A program made the translations under genes and the position numbers. This document shows, in pieces, positions 39,912-49,734 of a stretch of DNA of 64,000 nucleotides. Each line of letters starts with the position of its first letter. The stretch's first letter is position 1. Where the stretch lies: the NCBI RefSeq assembly GCF_012927165.1, contig NZ_JABBGA010000012.1, positions 62,001 to 126,000 on the forward strand, written 5' to 3'. The notes beneath the pieces are model-generated. The model made no database searches. It was not told the DNA's origin and saw only the letters and a list, made by a program, of their open reading frames with translations. This DNA comes from Zoogloea dura. Lineage in GTDB: Bacteria > Pseudomonadota > Gammaproteobacteria > Burkholderiales > Rhodocyclaceae.

Positions 39912-40376
39912 TCAGGCCTCCCAGCGCGACGCCGCCGAGTCGTCGGACTCGCGGGCATCGACCCAGCGCCCGCCTTCCGGCGTGTCTTCCTTCTTCCAGA
40001 AGGGGGCGCGGGTCTTGAGGTAGTCCATGATGAACTCGCAGGCGGCGAAGGCATCGCCCCGGTGGGCACTGGCGACACCGACGAAGACGATGCGCTCACC
40101 CGGCAGCAGGCGCCCGTAGCGGTGGATCACGCGCACGCCGAGCAGGCTCCAGCGCGACTCCGCCTCGACGATGATGGCCTCCAGGGATTTCTCGGTCATG
40201 CCCGGGTAGTGCTCCAGGGTCATGGCGGTGACCTCGCTGCCCTCCCCGCTCAGCTTGTCGGCCCGCACCAGGCCGAGGAAGGTGGCCACCGCGCCGACAT
40301 CGCCGCGGCCGGCGGACAGGGCCGCGGTCTCGGCGGCCATGTCGAAGTCGGCTTCCTGGACGCTCACCTGGCTCAT
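39912..40376 (-). CDS. moaE: Molybdopterin synthase large subunit MoaE
   Basis: A 154-residue cytoplasmic protein. Characteristic motifs are GAVATFLGLVRADK, LEHYPGMTEKSLEAI, VIHRYGRLLPGERIVFVGVA and DYLKTRAPFWKKE, with the catalytic lysines in the last. With thiocarboxylated MoaD it converts cyclic pyranopterin monophosphate to molybdopterin. GGAGG lies 6 bases before ATG 40376, inside the end of moaD, whose stop is 2 bases upstream, so the two subunits are translationally coupled. The C-terminus continues about 15 acidic residues beyond the family core. Confidence 0.93.
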   Translation of the reverse strand: MSQVSVQEADFDMAAETAALSAGRGDVGAVATFLGLVRADKLSGEGSEVTAMTLEHYPGMTEKSLEAIIVEAESRWSLLGVRVIHRYGRLLPGERIVFVGVASAHRGDAFAACEFIMDYLKTRAPFWKKEDTPEGGRWVDARESDDSAASRWEA

Positions 40377-40378
40377 CG

Positions 40379-40633
40379 TCAACCTCCGGTCACGGGGGGA
40401 AAGAAGGCGATCTCGTCGCGGTCGCGCACGACCGATTCGGGGCCGACCATTTCCTGGTTGATCGCCGCGCGCACGTTGCGCCCTTCCTGCAGCGCCTCCC
40501 AGGCACCGCCCCGCTTGGCCAGGTGGCCACGCAGCGCGCCAACGGTGTCGATGGTGTCCGGCAGGGTCAGGGTCTCATGGGAATAACCAAGGGTTTCGCG
40601 CAGGCTGGCGAAGTAAAGGACTTTGATGCTCAT
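40379..40633 (-). CDS. moaD: Molybdopterin synthase small subunit MoaD
   Basis: An 84-residue ubiquitin-like sulfur carrier. It starts MSIKVLYFASLRETLGYSHE and ends with the essential Gly-Gly (PPVTGG), which becomes a thiocarboxylate. Start ATG 40633 gives the normal family length and has GGAG 8 bases upstream. Upstream the frame stays open through three repeat units, each with its own GGAG and ATG (40696 and 40759), so forms of 105 and 126 residues with a 21- or 42-residue N-terminal extension are possible. Partner: MoaE, encoded next. Confidence 0.9.
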   Translation of the reverse strand: MSIKVLYFASLRETLGYSHETLTLPDTIDTVGALRGHLAKRGGAWEALQEGRNVRAAINQEMVGPESVVRDRDEIAFFPPVTGG

Positions 40634-40884
40634 CGGTATATCTCCGCCCTTACGGGCTGCGATGCGAGCACCTTCGGGCGGCCGTGCGGTGCTCATAGGT
40701 ATATCTCCGCCCTTACGGGCTGCGATGCGAGCACCTTCGGGCGGCCGTGCGGTGCTCATAGGTATATCTCCGCCCTCACGGGCTGCGATGCGAGCGCCTT
40801 CGGGCGGCCGCTCAGCGCTTGTAATCTTATCTCCGCCCTAGCGGGCTGCGATGCGAGCGCCTTCGGGCGGCCGCTCAGCGCTCA
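40628..40884 (-). repeat. Four 63-bp tandem repeats carrying ribosome binding site and start codon
   Basis: Units begin at 40628, 40691, 40754 and 40817, with a fifth partial unit at 40880 that contains the moeA stop codon. Units 1 and 2 differ by one base; 3 and 4 are more diverged, and unit 4 has an in-frame TAG. The length is 21 codons, so units 1-3 stay in frame with moaD and encode MSTARPPEGARIAARKGGD-type segments. Each unit holds GGGCGGAGATATACC-(T/G)-ATG. A stem is conserved with compensatory change: GAGCACC/GGTGCTC in units 1-2 and GAGCGCT/GGCGCTC in units 3-4. The array fills the whole moeA-moaD gap. Confidence 0.95.
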
Positions 40885-42105
40885 TTGCAACAGTTCGGAA
40901 TAAGGGATGAAGGACACCCGGTCACCCGCGCGGATGGCGTGTTCCGGGGGGTTGTCCACCAGGCCGTCGGCCCACACGGTGGAGGTCAGCACGCCGGGCC
41001 CCTGGTTGGCGTAGAGCAGCACCCGGCCATCGGGCCCGAGGCGGGCCCGCAGGAACTCGCGGCGCTTGTCGGGACGCGGCCAGTCGAAGCCGGCTTCCAA
41101 CGGCAGCGCACGGGGCAGGCATTCGGCCACGCCCTGGGCCCGCAGCACGAAGGGCCGGACCAGCATGATGAAGGTCACGAAGCTGGACACCGGGTTGCCG
41201 GGCAGGCCGATGAAGGCCGCACCCGGGCCGCCCGCCGGGTCGTTGATACGCCCGAAGGCAACCGGCTTGCCGGGCTTCATGGCGATCAGCCAGGAGTCGA
41301 GGCGCCCTTCGGCGGTGACGGCCGGCTTGATGTGATCCTCCTCGCCCATCGACACACCGCCGCTGGTGACGATCAGGTCGTTGCTGGCTGCGGCCGTGCG
41401 CAGGGCCTGGCGGGTGGCCTCGAGGCTGTCGGGCACGATGCCGAGATCGTTGACCTGGCAGCCGAGCGCCTCCAGCAGGCCGCGCAGCACGTAGCGGTTG
41501 GAGTTGTAGATGGCCCCCGGCGGCAGCGGCTCGCCGGGCATCACCAGCTCGTCGCCGGTGGAGAACAGGGCCACCCGCAGACGCCGGTAAACCGGCAGCG
41601 TGGCGCAGCCCACCGAGGCGGCGAGGCCGAGCATCTGCGGGTTGAGGCGCAGCCCGGCGGCGAGCACCGTGGCGCCCCGGGCGATGTCCTCGCCCGCCTG
41701 GCGGATCCACTCGCCGGGCTTGGGCAGGTGATTGACGATGACGAAGTCGCCGTCGGGGCTGCACAGCTCCTGCATGACCACCGCGTCGGCGCCATGGGGG
41801 ATCGGTGCCCCGGTGAAGATGCGTGCCGCAGTGCCCGCCTCCAGGGTGTGCCCGACGCTGCCCGCGGGGATGCGCTGGGCCACCCGCAGGCGGGTGCCAG
41901 GGGCCGGCAGGTCGGCCGTGCGGACGGCGTAGCCATCCATGTGGGAATTGTCGAGGGGCGGCACGTCCAGCCCGGACACCTGGTCCGCAGCCAGCACCCG
42001 CCCGAGGGCCTCGGCCGTGGGCACGGCCTCGATCGCGGCAAGCGGCTCGGCCGCGGCGAGCAGCGCGGCACGGACCTCTTCGAAGGGACGCAGGGTTTGC
42101 TTCAT
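40882..42105 (-). CDS. moeA: Molybdopterin molybdenumtransferase MoeA
   Basis: A 407-residue enzyme that inserts molybdate into adenylated molybdopterin. Motifs: PPLDNSHMDGYAVR (domain I/II), GTAARIFTGAPIPHGADAVV, LFSTGDELV, TSGGVSMGEEDHIKP and FIGLPGNPVSSFVTF. The start ATG overlaps the mobB stop by 4 bases (ATGA). Its stop lies in the first copy of the 63-bp repeats that separate it from moaD. It is part of mobB-moeA-moaD-moaE. Confidence 0.94.
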   Translation of the reverse strand: MKQTLRPFEEVRAALLAAAEPLAAIEAVPTAEALGRVLAADQVSGLDVPPLDNSHMDGYAVRTADLPAPGTRLRVAQRIPAGSVGHTLEAGTAARIFTGAPIPHGADAVVMQELCSPDGDFVIVNHLPKPGEWIRQAGEDIARGATVLAAGLRLNPQMLGLAASVGCATLPVYRRLRVALFSTGDELVMPGEPLPPGAIYNSNRYVLRGLLEALGCQVNDLGIVPDSLEATRQALRTAAASNDLIVTSGGVSMGEEDHIKPAVTAEGRLDSWLIAMKPGKPVAFGRINDPAGGPGAAFIGLPGNPVSSFVTFIMLVRPFVLRAQGVAECLPRALPLEAGFDWPRPDKRREFLRARLGPDGRVLLYANQGPGVLTSTVWADGLVDNPPEHAIRAGDRVSFIPYSELLQ

Positions 42106-42599
42106 GAGAGCCCTTGATGTTGAAGGATGAATTCGGCCACAGCAGCCGGCTCATTGAGATTGAGACAGGTCAAGGGAAGGGATAGATCCCCATCGGTGGC
42201 GACGGCCACGATGGCCGGATTGTCGGCATACATCAGCGGCCGCCCGTGATCCGGGCGATGCACTTCGATCTTCGGCAGGCGGACCGACTTGAAGCCCTCG
42301 ACCAGCACCAGGTCGCAGGGCGACAGCAGGCCGAGCTGGGCCTCGAGGGAGGGCTCGGCCTCGCCGCGCATCTCGTGCATGAGCACCCAGCGCTCATCGG
42401 AGATGAGCAGCACCTCCCCCGCCCCGGCCTCGCGGTGGCGCCACGAGTCCTTGCCCGGCTTGTCCACGTCGAAGCCGTGGTGGGCATGCTTGATCACCGA
42501 GACCCGCAGGCCCCGGCGGGTGATCTCGGGGATCACCTTCTCGATCAGCGTCGTCTTGCCCGAACCGGACCAGCCGGCGAAACCAAAAACCTTCTTCAC
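42102..42599 (-). CDS. mobB: Molybdopterin-guanine dinucleotide biosynthesis adapter MobB
   Basis: A 165-residue GTP-binding protein. It begins VKKVFGFAGWSGSGKTTLIE, with the P-loop GWSGSGKT at residues 9-16, and has IKHAHHGFDVDKPGKDSWRH and LVLVEGFKSVRLPKIEVHR, all diagnostic for MobB. It assists MobA in forming molybdopterin guanine dinucleotide. I use GTG 42599, which gives the family N-terminus; ATG 42635 is an alternative. No strong ribosome binding site is seen. It is the first gene of the Moco operon. Confidence 0.9.
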   Translation of the reverse strand: MKKVFGFAGWSGSGKTTLIEKVIPEITRRGLRVSVIKHAHHGFDVDKPGKDSWRHREAGAGEVLLISDERWVLMHEMRGEAEPSLEAQLGLLSPCDLVLVEGFKSVRLPKIEVHRPDHGRPLMYADNPAIVAVATDGDLSLPLTCLNLNEPAAVAEFILQHQGLS

Positions 42600-42735
42600 G
42601 GCTGCAGACCTGCAGGCGAGGTGGGCGGGGAGCATCGACGAGGCATGGAGATTCACCAATCCGGCGGCGGTAACTGACAGGCCGCGGATTGTAGCAAGCC
42701 CCGGGGACGAAAGGCCCCCGGAGCGTAGCCCTGGG

Positions 42736-44796
42736 CTAGACCTTGACCATCGACAGCTGGCGCCGCAGCACATCGGCCACCGCGGCCAGCTGCCGGGACG
42801 AGTCGGCAATGGTGTTGACCGCCGCCGCGCTCTCCTCGGACATCTGGGCGATCTGCTCGACGTTGCGCGAGATGGACTCCGCCGCCGAGGACTGCTCCCG
42901 TGTCGCCAGCTCGATCTCACCGACGAGGTCGAGGCTGTGGCGGGTTGAGCCGAGGATGGATATGAGCGCCTGCTGCGCGGAGCGGGCCAGATCCACACCG
43001 TTGCGGACCTGGACGTCGCCGGTCTGCACCGCACTGACGGCATGGCGGGTCTCCTCCTTCAGCGCCATGATGATGCCGCTGATCTGTCCGGTGGCGCCGG
43101 TGGTGCGCTCGGCCAGCTTGCGTACTTCATCGGCAACCACCGCGAAGCCGCGTCCCTGCTCGCCGGCCCGGGCCGCCTCGATGGCGGCGTTGAGCGCCAG
43201 CAGATTGGTCTGGTCGGCGATCTCCTTGATCACCACGGCGATGCTGCCGATCTCCTCGGAGGAGTGCACCAGCTTGCCCATGGTCTGGATCGTCGCGCTG
43301 ACCGTCTCGGCAAGCTTGGCAACCTCGTCGGCCGCCTGCCCGGCGGTCTTGCGGCCACGCTCGGCCTCCTCGCTGCCCTGGCGAGCCACCTGCGCCGCCG
43401 TTCCCACATTTTCAGCCACCTCGTTGATGGCCACGGTGACCTGCTCCACCGCCGCGGCGGTCGAAGAAGCGGCCTCGCTGGAGCGGGCCGCGCCATCCGC
43501 CACCTGCTGGCTCGACCCGGCAAGCTGGCCGGACTGTTCGAGCACCTGGCGCGACGCGGCCTGCACGCCCAGCATGATCGCCTGGATGTTCGCCATCATC
43601 GCGTTGTAGGCCGACGCAATACGGCCGATCTCGTCCCCCCGCGAGACCGAAGAGATACGCCGCAGGTCACCGTCCTGCTCGGTGGCCGTCATGGTCCGGC
43701 ACAGGGAGTCGAGATCACGCCCCAGCCGCTGCAGGGCCATGAAGATCAACGTCAGTGCCACCATCACCAGCAGGACCAGGGCGCCCGCAGTCCACAGATT
43801 GCGGTGCTGCAAGCCTTCGTTGTCGGCTATCACCTGTGAGCCGACCTGCTGCTGGATCCCGATCAACTGGCCTAGCAGCGGCTCGATGGGCGCATAGTCC
43901 TTGCCCAGTGCCGACGCTTCAGCCTGGATCGCCGGCACGTTGCCGGCCTGGATCTGGGCGCCGACACGCTCGAGCCGATTGTCGAACTGCTCGAGCAGGG
44001 GAGTGAGCTCGCGGATGAGCTTCGATTCATCCGCCACCAGGGTGGTTGCGATGTACGCCTGCCAGTTGTCCTTCAACTGCTTGCGATCCTTCTCGAAGCG
44101 GGCCTGCCCCGCCTGCCCCCCGGCCGCCATCAGCTGCAGGTCGAGCATGGCGCTCCTCACCTGCGCCAATTGGTGCGTGGGGATCAGGCGATCGGCGTAG
44201 AGACCTTTCAGGGAGGACGTGGCGGTATCGGAGTCGAGCAGCAGCTTGCCGATCAACACAGCCTGCAACAGCACGAGGGCCAGCAGGACCAGACGGGCTC
44301 GGGCGGCAAAAGACAAACGCGCAAGCGCCCCGGCCCAGCCCTTGCGGAGCACCCGGCCGTCCGCCACGGTCAGGCTGCCCTTACCGGCGGCATTCCGGAT
44401 CCTGGCGTAGTCGCCCTCCAGCTTGCGCGTGACCTTGGGGTCGGGGCAGCGACGTACGGACTGATAACCGACCACCTTGCCGTCCTCGCGCACCGGGGAG
44501 ACGAAGGCATGAACCCAGTAATAACCGCCGTCCTTGCGCCGGTTCTTGACGAAACCGTTCCAGGTACGATTGTCCTTTAGCGCGACCCACAGGTCGCCGA
44601 ATGCCTCTGCGGGCATGTCCGGATGGCGGACCAGGTTGTGGGGCTGGCCGATCAGCTCATCGCGGGAGAAGCCCGAGATGGCGGCGAAGTCGTCGTTGAC
44701 CTCAACGATCCGCCCTTTCAGATCGGTGCGGCTATACAGAAAGCTCCCTTCGGGAACCCGTGTCTCGATACCTGTCGTCGGCTGATTGATACGCAT
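42736..44796 (-). CDS. Aer-like methyl-accepting chemotaxis protein (PAS, TM, HAMP, MCP)
   Basis: A 686-residue receptor. The N-terminal PAS domain (about 15-120: [43 protein letters not shown]) is of the Aer type that binds FAD and senses redox state. A membrane segment at about 167-186, a 180-residue helical region, a second membrane segment ([19 protein letters not shown]), HAMP and the MCP signalling hairpin follow, with the conserved tip [35 protein letters not shown]. Unlike E. coli Aer, it has a sizeable region between two membrane helices, so it may also sense a periplasmic signal. AGGGGG lies 8 bases before the ATG. Confidence 0.9.
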   Translation of the reverse strand: MRINQPTTGIETRVPEGSFLYSRTDLKGRIVEVNDDFAAISGFSRDELIGQPHNLVRHPDMPAEAFGDLWVALKDNRTWNGFVKNRRKDGGYYWVHAFVSPVREDGKVVGYQSVRRCPDPKVTRKLEGDYARIRNAAGKGSLTVADGRVLRKGWAGALARLSFAARARLVLLALVLLQAVLIGKLLLDSDTATSSLKGLYADRLIPTHQLAQVRSAMLDLQLMAAGGQAGQARFEKDRKQLKDNWQAYIATTLVADESKLIRELTPLLEQFDNRLERVGAQIQAGNVPAIQAEASALGKDYAPIEPLLGQLIGIQQQVGSQVIADNEGLQHRNLWTAGALVLLVMVALTLIFMALQRLGRDLDSLCRTMTATEQDGDLRRISSVSRGDEIGRIASAYNAMMANIQAIMLGVQAASRQVLEQSGQLAGSSQQVADGAARSSEAASSTAAAVEQVTVAINEVAENVGTAAQVARQGSEEAERGRKTAGQAADEVAKLAETVSATIQTMGKLVHSSEEIGSIAVVIKEIADQTNLLALNAAIEAARAGEQGRGFAVVADEVRKLAERTTGATGQISGIIMALKEETRHAVSAVQTGDVQVRNGVDLARSAQQALISILGSTRHSLDLVGEIELATREQSSAAESISRNVEQIAQMSEESAAAVNTIADSSRQLAAVADVLRRQLSMVKV

Positions 44797-44960
44797 CTGT
44801 GCATCCCCCTTTGAACCGTGATGAAACAGGGCGCTGAGGCCCCGTCATGGCCTTCGCGCATGGGTCTTCGCCCGGTAAGGGGATATCGGATGAATTGCGG
44901 AAAGCTCCAGAGGACTTGAGACGGTTCGTATGGGTGTTTCTGCTCAAGGGGGGCGTGCGA

Positions 44961-46916
44961 TCAACCTGCGGTCTTGGGGGCGGGCAGGCGCTCGAGAAAC
45001 TCGACCACCTCGGCCTCGGCCTTGCTCCGCCGCATCGGCGGCAGGCTCTGCCAGACCCGCTTGCCATAGGGCTTGCTGAGCATGCGCGGATCGCAGATGG
45101 CGAGCACGCCGCGATCACGCTCGGTGCGGATCAGGCGCCCTGCCCCCTGCTTGACGTTGATGACCGCCCGCGGAAGCTGGTACTCCATGAAGGGGCTGCG
45201 ACCGGACTTCTGCATGTACTCGATGCGAGCGGCCAGCACCGGGTCGTCGGGTGGCGCGAAAGGCAGCTTGTCGATGACCACCACCGACAGCGCATCGCCC
45301 GGCACGTCGACCCCTTCCCAGAAGCTCTGGCTGGCCACCAGGATGGCGTTGCCGAGACGACGGAAACGGTCGAGGAGCTCGGTGCGCGAGCCCTCCCCCT
45401 GGATCAGCAGGGGCAGCTTGAGCTTCTCGCGCTCCAGCTTCTCGCCGATCAGTTCATGGATGCGCCGCATCGCCTTGAGGGAGGTGCACAGCACGAAGGT
45501 GCGCCCCTGGGCGGCGCGGATCAGCGGAAAGGCCACGTCGGCCACCGCGTCCGGGTACTCCGGGCTGTTGGGTTCGGGCATGCCCTGGGGCGCATACAGG
45601 ATGGCCTGCTGGGGGTAGTCGAAGGGGCTGCCCCACACCGCGGTGTCGATCGGCGGCTCGACCCAGTGCAGACCGAGCTCCCGGCAGTAATGGCCGAAAT
45701 CCCGCCCCACGGCGAGGGTCGCCGAGGTGAAGATCCAGGCCCGCGGATGGCCGTCCATCTGGCGCTTGAAGATGGCGGCGATGGACAAGGGCGTGGCATG
45801 CAGGGCCAGCGACTGGCTGAAGACCTCCACCCAGCGCACCCAGTCGGCGCCCTCCGGGTTCTGCCAGCGGGCCAGGATCTGCTGCAGCTCCTGGGTGCGG
45901 CGCAGGCAGTTGGCCAGGCCTTCGGAGCGCTCCGCCTGGGTCTCGAGCAGGGCGCAGAAGGCCGCAAGTTCGGCATCGAGCGCTTCGACGCCTTCGTGGA
46001 AGGGTTTGTTGTCTTCCATCTGGGCGAAGCCGAAGCGGGCGTTCTCGGCGTTCACCGACAGGCGCAGGTCGCGCGCAGCCTTCTCAAGCTTGCGGGTAAG
46101 CTCGATCAGGTCCAGGCAGTCACGCGCGCCAGCCACCGTCTCGGAGCGGGTGTCGCGGGCCAGCTCCAGCAGCTGGGAGGTGGACACGCTCTCGCCGAAG
46201 AACAGGCTGGCGGTTTCCGGCAACTGGTGGGCTTCGTCGAAGATGACGGCATTGCAGGAAGGCAGCAACTCGCCCATGCCCTCGTCGCGCAACATCACGT
46301 CGGCGAAGAAGAGGTGGTGATTGACCACCACCACGTCGGCATCCATGGCGGTACGGCGGGCGGCGGCGACGAAGCACTCCTTGATGTTCGGGCATTCCTG
46401 CCCCAGGCAGTTGTCCCGGGACGAAGTGGCAAACTGCCAGGCCGCGGCGTCTTCCGGCACTTCGGGGCACTCCGCCTTGTCGCCGCTCTGGGTGATCTCC
46501 ATGAAGCGCCCGATGGCCCGCAGGTGGGCGGCATCTTCCGGCGTGGTGAAGCGGCCATCCACCAGGTTGCGGGCCAGGTGGTAATGGCAGACATAGTTGG
46601 AACGCCCCTTCAGCAACGCCACCGCCACCGGCACCTTGAGCGCGCCACGGATGGTGGGCAGGTCGCGGTTGTACAACTGATCCTGCAGGGTCTTGGTACC
46701 GGTGGAGATGATCACCTTGCCGCCGCCCAGCAAGGCAGGCACCAGGTAGGCGTAGGTCTTGCCGGTGCCGGTACCCGCCTCGGCCACCAGCACCCCGTTT
46801 TCCTTTAGGGTATGGGCGATGTGCTCCGCCATCTCGACCTGCTGCACGCGGGGCGAGAAACCGGGAATGGCGGCGGCCAGGGGGCCGTCCGGGGCGAAGG
46901 CTTTTTCGACGTTCAT
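44961..46916 (-). CDS. DinG/YoaA-family ATP-dependent DNA helicase
   Basis: A 651-residue XPD-like superfamily 2 helicase. Walker A AEAGTGTGKT (residues 47-54) and the DEAH box (227-230, VIFDEAHQ) are present. Four cysteines, Cys110, Cys170, Cys175 and Cys181, are placed as the 4Fe-4S ligands of this family. Motif VI is QGAGRLIRTERDRG. Relatives unwind 5'-overhang DNA and R-loops or assist the replication clamp loader. The length and N-terminus fit YoaA better than DinG. The ribosome binding site is poor. It is a single gene between the chemoreceptor and zapE. Confidence 0.88.
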   Translation of the reverse strand: MNVEKAFAPDGPLAAAIPGFSPRVQQVEMAEHIAHTLKENGVLVAEAGTGTGKTYAYLVPALLGGGKVIISTGTKTLQDQLYNRDLPTIRGALKVPVAVALLKGRSNYVCHYHLARNLVDGRFTTPEDAAHLRAIGRFMEITQSGDKAECPEVPEDAAAWQFATSSRDNCLGQECPNIKECFVAAARRTAMDADVVVVNHHLFFADVMLRDEGMGELLPSCNAVIFDEAHQLPETASLFFGESVSTSQLLELARDTRSETVAGARDCLDLIELTRKLEKAARDLRLSVNAENARFGFAQMEDNKPFHEGVEALDAELAAFCALLETQAERSEGLANCLRRTQELQQILARWQNPEGADWVRWVEVFSQSLALHATPLSIAAIFKRQMDGHPRAWIFTSATLAVGRDFGHYCRELGLHWVEPPIDTAVWGSPFDYPQQAILYAPQGMPEPNSPEYPDAVADVAFPLIRAAQGRTFVLCTSLKAMRRIHELIGEKLEREKLKLPLLIQGEGSRTELLDRFRRLGNAILVASQSFWEGVDVPGDALSVVVIDKLPFAPPDDPVLAARIEYMQKSGRSPFMEYQLPRAVINVKQGAGRLIRTERDRGVLAICDPRMLSKPYGKRVWQSLPPMRRSKAEAEVVEFLERLPAPKTAG

Positions 46917-47011
46917 GACAAATGGAATGATAGCGCCAGAGTGCTCAGGCGATGGAAACGGCCTGCAGCAGGCCCCCGCGCATGCCGGCTCGCCACGCCG
47001 GCACGGACGTG

Positions 47012-48124
47012 TCAGGCCACCCGGTGGGCTTCGGCCAGGTAGTCGCGAGAGCGCATCTCGATCAGGCGGCTGACGGTACGGTGAAATTCACTCGCCTGGC
47101 GGCCTTCAAGATAGAGGTCATAGGCCTGGCATTCGGCGCTGACCAGCAGTTTGACCCGGTGGTCGTAAAGCACGTCGATGAGCCAGGTGAAGCGCCGCGC
47201 CTCGGAGGCCATGGCCGCACTCATCTTGGGCACCCGGGAGAGGATCAGGGTGTGGTGCTCGCGGGCGATCTCGAGGTAGTCGTTCTGGGAGCGGTTGCCG
47301 CCGCACAGGGTGTCGAAATCGAACCAGATCACCCCGGCGGCCCGGCGCACCACCTTGAGCTTGCGTTCCAGCACTTCGATCTCGCCGAGCTCGCCCTTGG
47401 TACCGGCGATCTTCTCGAAATCGCTGGCCAGGTGCTTGTCGGCGGCATCGTCCCCCGGGACCAGGAAGGCATCCATCTGCTCCAGGGTGCGCAGGCGGTA
47501 GTCGGTGCCGTGATCGACCTCCACCACATCGAAACGACGCTTGATCATGTCGATGGTGGGCAGGAAGTTGATGCGCTGCAGGCCGTTGGGATAGAGGCCA
47601 TCCGGCGGATAGTTGGAGGTCATCACGAAGATCGTGCCGCGGGCGAACAGGGCATCCAGCAGCCGGCCCAGGATCATCGCGTCGGCGATGTCGGACACAT
47701 GGAACTCGTCGAAGCACAGCAGGCGGGTCTGGCGGGCGATCCGGTCGGCCACCTTCTGCAGGGGATCGGGTTCGTTGTTCAGGTTCTTGAGGTCGTTCTG
47801 GACTTCCTGCATGAAGGCATGGAAGTGCACCCGGCGCTTGCGCTGGTAGGGCACCGAATCGTAGAAACAGTCCATCAGGAAGCTCTTGCCACGCCCTACC
47901 CCGCCCCAGAAATAGACGCTGCGGGGTTGCTTGGGACGGGACAGCAGCTTGCGGATGGTGCCGCGACGGGCCGCCTTGAAGGCCACCAGATCGGAGTAGA
48001 GGCCTTGCAGACGCTGGGCTGCGGCGCGCTGGGCAGGGTCAGACTTGAAGCCACGCGCCTTGAGGGTCGCTTCGTAGGCGTCGAGCATGCCGTGCTCGGC
48101 AACCTTGAGGATTCGGTGGGGCAT
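47012..48124 (-). CDS. zapE: Cell division ATPase ZapE (AFG1 family)
   Basis: A 370-residue AAA-type ATPase. Walker A is GGVGRGKS (74-81) and Walker B LLCFDEFHV; other family motifs are FHAFMQEVQNDL, MTSNYPPDGLYPNGLQRINF and FTWLIDVLYDHRVKL. ZapE binds FtsZ and affects Z-ring dynamics; the mitochondrial homologue Afg1 handles respiratory-chain proteins. In betaproteobacteria it commonly follows lpdA, as here, which may reflect the link with respiratory enzymes. The start at 48124 gives the usual length; no good ribosome binding site is visible. Confidence 0.92.
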   Translation of the reverse strand: MPHRILKVAEHGMLDAYEATLKARGFKSDPAQRAAAQRLQGLYSDLVAFKAARRGTIRKLLSRPKQPRSVYFWGGVGRGKSFLMDCFYDSVPYQRKRRVHFHAFMQEVQNDLKNLNNEPDPLQKVADRIARQTRLLCFDEFHVSDIADAMILGRLLDALFARGTIFVMTSNYPPDGLYPNGLQRINFLPTIDMIKRRFDVVEVDHGTDYRLRTLEQMDAFLVPGDDAADKHLASDFEKIAGTKGELGEIEVLERKLKVVRRAAGVIWFDFDTLCGGNRSQNDYLEIAREHHTLILSRVPKMSAAMASEARRFTWLIDVLYDHRVKLLVSAECQAYDLYLEGRQASEFHRTVSRLIEMRSRDYLAEAHRVA

Positions 48125-48162
48125 CTTCGTGAAATGTTCTTATGGGTGCTGAGGATGGAAAC

Positions 48163-48225
48163 GGGGGTGGTGAGGCATTTTACGCCTGACCACCCCCGGC
48201 TGACGCAGAGGCCGGAGAACCGGCC
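48163..48225 (-). terminator. Tandem hairpins downstream of lpdA
   Basis: GGGGGTGGT (48163-48171) pairs with ACCACCCCC (48189-48197), with AGGC/GCCT pairing inside. GGCCGG-AGAA-CCGGCC (48210-48225) forms a second stem. Both lie between the lpdA stop and zapE. The T-content after the first stem on the minus strand is low (GTTTCC), so termination may be partial. Confidence 0.6.
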
Positions 48226-48233
48226 CCTGACGA

Positions 48234-49655
48234 TCAGAAGTGCAGCGGACGCTTGTCCACCGCCAGCGCAGCTTCGTGCACCACTTCCGACAGGGTCGGG
48301 TGGGCATGGCAGATGCGGGCGAGGTCTTCCGACGCGCCGGCGAACTCCATGGTCACCACCGCCTCGCCGATCAGCTCGGAAGCGTTCGAACCAATGATGT
48401 GCACGCCGAGGATACGGTCGGTGTTGGCATCGGCGATCATCTTGACGAAGCCTGCCGGGGTACCGGCGCCCAGGGCACGGCCGTTGGCCATGAAGGGGAT
48501 CTTGCCAACCTTGTAGGCGGCGCCTTCGGCCTTGAGCTGCTGCTCGGTCTTGCCCACCCAGGCGATTTCCGGGGAGGTGTAGATGACCCAGGGGATGGTG
48601 TCGAAGTTGGTGTGGCCCTTCTGGCCCGCCAGGGTCTCGGCCACCGCAACGCCTTCTTCCATGGCCTTGTGGGCCAGCATGGGGCCGCGCACCACGTCGC
48701 CCACCGCCCAGACGCCGGGCAGGTTGGTCTGGTTGTGGCCGTCCACGTCGATGAAGCCGCGCTCGTCAATCTTGAGACCGACCGCTTCGGCGTTCAGGCC
48801 GGCGGTGTTGGGTACGCGGCCGACGGAGACGATCAGGCGGTCGAATTCGACCTTCTGGGCGCCATCCTTGGTTTCGTACTCGACGGTGACGGACTTCTTG
48901 CCGACGGTGACCTTGCCGACCTTGACGGACAGCTTGATGTCCAGGCCTTGCTTGGTGAACAGCTTGAGGGCTTCCTTGGCCAGATCCTGGTCGGCAGCGC
49001 CGAGGAAGCTGTCCATGGCTTCGAGAATGGTGACTTCGGCGCCCAGGCGCTTCCACACGGAGCCCATTTCCAGGCCGATCACGCCGGAGCCGATCAGGCC
49101 GAGGCGCTTGGGCACGGAGTCGATGTCCAGCGCGCCGATGTTGTCGCACACCAGCTTGTTGTCCACGGGGATGCCGGGCAGGTGGCGGGCGGTGGAGCCG
49201 GTGGCCACGATCACGTTCTTGGCCTCGACGACCTCTTCACCGACCTTGACCTGCCAGCCGCCATCAGTCTTGCCGACGAAGGAACCATGGCCGGCCAGGA
49301 AGGTGACCTTGTTCTTCTTGAACAGACCCTTGATGCCGCTGGTGAGCTGCTCGACGATCTTGGACTTGCGGCCGATCATCTTGGCCACGTCGATCTTCGG
49401 GGTGCCGACGGAGATGCCCTGCTCTTCGAAGGCGTGACCGGCTTCCTCGAACAGGTGGGAGGTGTGCAGCAGGGCCTTGGACGGGATGCAGCCCACGTTC
49501 AGGCAGGTGCCGCCCAGGCGGGGCTCGCCCTTCGGGTCGGCGTAGGGGTTGGATTCGGCGCAGGCCGTGTTGAAACCGAGTTGCGCGGCGCGGATCGCGG
49601 CCACGTAGCCACCGGGACCACCGCCGATGACCAGCACGTCAAATTGCTTCGCCAT
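48234..49655 (-). CDS. lpdA: Dihydrolipoyl dehydrogenase (E3)
   Basis: A 473-residue flavoenzyme. FAD site [17 protein letters not shown], redox disulfide Cys51-Cys56 in [16 protein letters not shown] site [17 protein letters not shown], and the C-terminal catalytic His-Glu in [15 protein letters not shown]. It reoxidises the lipoyl groups of 2-oxoglutarate dehydrogenase and passes electrons to NAD. AAGGA lies upstream of the ATG. It is the third gene of odhA-odhB-lpdA, after a 79-base gap that contains a hairpin. Confidence 0.95.
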   Translation of the reverse strand: MAKQFDVLVIGGGPGGYVAAIRAAQLGFNTACAESNPYADPKGEPRLGGTCLNVGCIPSKALLHTSHLFEEAGHAFEEQGISVGTPKIDVAKMIGRKSKIVEQLTSGIKGLFKKNKVTFLAGHGSFVGKTDGGWQVKVGEEVVEAKNVIVATGSTARHLPGIPVDNKLVCDNIGALDIDSVPKRLGLIGSGVIGLEMGSVWKRLGAEVTILEAMDSFLGAADQDLAKEALKLFTKQGLDIKLSVKVGKVTVGKKSVTVEYETKDGAQKVEFDRLIVSVGRVPNTAGLNAEAVGLKIDERGFIDVDGHNQTNLPGVWAVGDVVRGPMLAHKAMEEGVAVAETLAGQKGHTNFDTIPWVIYTSPEIAWVGKTEQQLKAEGAAYKVGKIPFMANGRALGAGTPAGFVKMIADANTDRILGVHIIGSNASELIGEAVVTMEFAGASEDLARICHAHPTLSEVVHEAALAVDKRPLHF

Positions 49656-49683
49656 TTATCGTTTCCTTGTGCGGATGTAAACG

Positions 49684-49722
49684 AGGCACTGCAGCAACCC
49701 TTGCGGGCTGCGGCAGTGCCTT
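49684..49722 (-). other. Hairpin between odhB and lpdA
   Basis: AGGCACTGC and GCAGTGCCT form a 9-bp outer stem, with further pairing inside (CCC/GGG, GCA/TGC). No strong U-run follows on the minus strand. It could be a partial attenuator or processing site that sets E3 level relative to E1 and E2. Confidence 0.55.
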
Positions 49723-49734
49723 CGACAGGTGGGA

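Noticed and set aside
40628-40884. CRISPR-like array
   Set aside because: The units are direct tandem 63-mers without spacers and are in frame with moaD. There are no cas genes.
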